NCBI GenBank assembly: GCA_963667715.1
Contig: OY763926.1
Location: 4,030,001 to 4,094,000 of the forward strand
Source of the DNA: JAFGDI01 sp963667715
GTDB lineage: Bacteria > Planctomycetota > Phycisphaerae > Sedimentisphaerales > SM23-30
DNA: 64,000 nucleotides
Direction of reading: 5' to 3'
The position numbers were made by a program, and so were the translations under genes. The notes below the pieces were generated by a model that was not told where the DNA came from, searched no databases, and was given only the letters and a program-made list of their open reading frames with translations. Each line of letters opens with the position of its first letter. The first letter of the stretch is position 1. Below, in pieces: positions 62,587 through 64,000 of the stretch.

Positions 62587-64000
62587 ATGTTTAAGAACTT
62601 TAAATTAGGTGTAAAAATATCTCTAGGGTTTGCCGCTTTGATCGCGATAGCTGTCATCCTGGGGGGACTCGCTATCTTCAATATGACTAAAGTCGAAACC
62701 GAATCTACTAAACTCGCTAAAGAGTATGTGCCAGAAGTTAGGATTGCGGTCGACCTGCGCGGTGCTGCTAACGCCACCATGCTGGAAATGAGAAGCTACG
62801 GCTTTAGCGAAGAAGATCAGTACTACGCAGCCGCTAAAGAAAAAATGGCCGATGTCCAGACTCATATCAGTGAAGCTGCCGACCTGGCTGCTAATGCCAA
62901 AAACCTGGTAAAATTAAAAGAACATGTCGACGAAGCCCAAAGTGCGACTAATAAATATGCCACGCTTATGGATCAAACAGAACAAGCTATTCTAAACATG
63001 AGAAAGGAACGCGAAAAACTCGACAAAAATGCTGTTGCCTATATGAAAAACTGTGCCGACTTCCTCGCTGAACAGAATATCGCATTCAAAAAAGATCTCG
63101 ATAGCCGACAGAATAAAGTACAGCTGGCTACCCAGGTACTCGACCTTGGAACCAGTGTACGAGTCAATAATTTCAAAGCTCAAAGCTTACAAGATATGGA
63201 TATCATGCAAAAAGCTCTGGATTCACTGTCAGGACTAGATAAGCTGACTGCTGAACTTAGAAGCCTGTCCTCTGACCCTGCCGACCTTAACCGCATTGCT
63301 GAAACTGAAAATGCAGCGGAAACTTATTCCAATAATATGAAATCGTTCATTACCGCTAATAAAGCAATGCTTGCAGCTGGCCAAAAGATGAATGAAAATG
63401 CCGCTGCATATATGCAAAATTGCAAAGAATTCCTCGACTCACAAAATGTCGCTATGAAAAGTGAGTTCGGCAAAGAAGGTGCTAACCTCAATGAAAGACT
63501 GGAAAAGATATCGCTGGTCAATAACATCATCACAACTGGTAACGAAGTGCGCGTTGCAAATTTCAAAGCACAGGCGACTCTTAACCCGAAGCTTATGAAA
63601 GATGCTATGGCAAAATTCGATACTATCCACTCTGATATTGAAAAACTGAGACTAATAACTCACAAAGAAGACAATATCAGACAGATCAATAAGACAACTG
63701 AGGCTGTTGACAACTACCATAATGCTATGGAACAGTATTTAACAAACTACCTCACCCTCGACACCTACCGTCAGGCTATGGATGAGTCTGCCGGAAAATA
63801 CGTCGCTCAGTGTAATACCTACTTGGCTGGCCAACATGAAAAACTCACCAAAGACATGCACGAACGTCATGATAAAATATCCTTGGCCAACGAAATTATC
63901 GACCTGGGCAACTCCGCCAGGATCAATGGATATAAGTCTCAGGCGCTACGCTCACCTGCTATTATGCAGGAAGCTTTAGCAACCTTCCCAAAACTTGACA
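62587..64000 (+). CDS. MCP-type receptor with triplicated helical sensor module (3' end outside window)
   Basis: The frame opens at ATG 62587 (AGGAG seven bases upstream; an ATG at 62581 is too close) and is open to the window edge, 471 residues. One membrane helix (about 9-32: ISLGFAALIAIAVILGGLAI) leads into a long helical extracytoplasmic region. Three related units begin near residues 148, 271 and 401, each with a Y-(M/V)-x2-C-x2-(F/Y)-L start and a later LV/AN-x-I-x2-G-x2-(V/A)R-(V/I)-N-x-(F/Y)K-(A/S)Q segment, about 125 residues per unit. This resembles HBM-type receptor sensors (inference). The second helix, HAMP and signalling domain must lie beyond 64000. Likely receptor for the operon's CheA. 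Confidence 0.8.
   Translation, partial: MFKNFKLGVKISLGFAALIAIAVILGGLAIFNMTKVETESTKLAKEYVPEVRIAVDLRGAANATMLEMRSYGFSEEDQYYAAAKEKMADVQTHISEAADLAANAKNLVKLKEHVDEAQSATNKYATLMDQTEQAILNMRKEREKLDKNAVAYMKNCADFLAEQNIAFKKDLDSRQNKVQLATQVLDLGTSVRVNNFKAQSLQDMDIMQKALDSLSGLDKLTAELRSLSSDPADLNRIAETENAAETYSNNMKSFITANKAMLAAGQKMNENAAAYMQNCKEFLDSQNVAMKSEFGKEGANLNERLEKISLVNNIITTGNEVRVANFKAQATLNPKLMKDAMAKFDTIHSDIEKLRLITHKEDNIRQINKTTEAVDNYHNAMEQYLTNYLTLDTYRQAMDESAGKYVAQCNTYLAGQHEKLTKDMHERHDKISLANEIIDLGNSARINGYKSQALRSPAIMQEALATFPKLD

Noticed and set aside
1..64000. CRISPR arrays, tRNA/rRNA genes, transposases, prophage or defence islands
   Set aside because: Looked for regular spaced repeats, cloverleaf-like segments and hallmark proteins; none found by eye.

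Overview
The window reads as a chromosomal segment of a Gram-negative, flagellated, probably anaerobic planctomycete, most likely class Phycisphaerae (inference). Clues are the short aspartate-rich, dockerin-like C-terminal tail ending in a DLAELAAGW-type motif on a secreted LamG protein (34047-35609), CxCGK..CPxC zinc ribbons, lipopolysaccharide genes (lpxK, a LAB_N protein, gmhA, an O-antigen ligase), flagellin with FlgM, and anaerobe-style genes (rubredoxin, ferrous iron uptake, a methyltetrahydrofolate:corrinoid methyltransferase-like protein). No rRNA, tRNA, CRISPR array, transposase or prophage was seen.

Layout. 1-5.6 kb: envelope genes (partial lpxK, a membrane protein with an N-terminal HTH, an OmpA-like lipoprotein, LAB_N plus a GT2 glycosyltransferase, a DUF362 protein). 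5.6-13.1 kb: mfd, then a minus-strand block with a CDP-alcohol phosphatidyltransferase, a DUF2330 protein and a PAS protein that looks like a histidine kinase stripped of its catalytic residues. 13.4-19.7 kb: truA with an apparently leaderless promoter, a rhomboid protease with a zinc ribbon and a stand-alone zinc-ribbon paralogue, a TgpA-like transglutaminase and a dicarboxylate/glutamate symporter. 20-29 kb: rubredoxin, a 6S-like RNA, flgM, a MazG-like protein, an iron cluster (DtxR-FeoA regulator, feoB, FeoB-associated Cys-rich protein, OprB-like porin, DUF2023), a structured RNA candidate and flagellin. 29.6-35.6 kb: O-antigen ligase with TPRs, a GT-C-like membrane protein and a secreted HExxH/LamG protein. 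36-42 kb: DUF1015, serC, gmhA, a pterin-binding methyltransferase and gpsA. 42-51.6 kb: an orphan OppA-like binding protein facing two large tandem sensor kinases that each carry two different periplasmic-binding-protein folds. 53.6-64 kb: an unusual chemosensory operon.

The chemosensory operon is the most interesting region. In order it encodes a soluble MCP-like coiled-coil protein with a CheZ-like D-x3-Q motif and two DNIELF motifs in an acidic tail, a STAS protein, CheY, a CheA with an MshEN-like insertion, an MCP with two cysteine-rich PAS domains, an exported protein fusing a dCache sensor to a CheD-like domain with Thr/Cys/His retained, and an MCP with three tandem helical sensor repeats that runs off the window. 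No cheW, cheR or cheB is present between them. The exported Cache-CheD fusion is the strongest candidate for an undescribed component.

Intergenic DNA is rich in short dispersed repeats that occur at two or more sites in the window. One family keeps its hairpin through compensatory base changes. All functional assignments come from reading motifs by eye; no database search was run.
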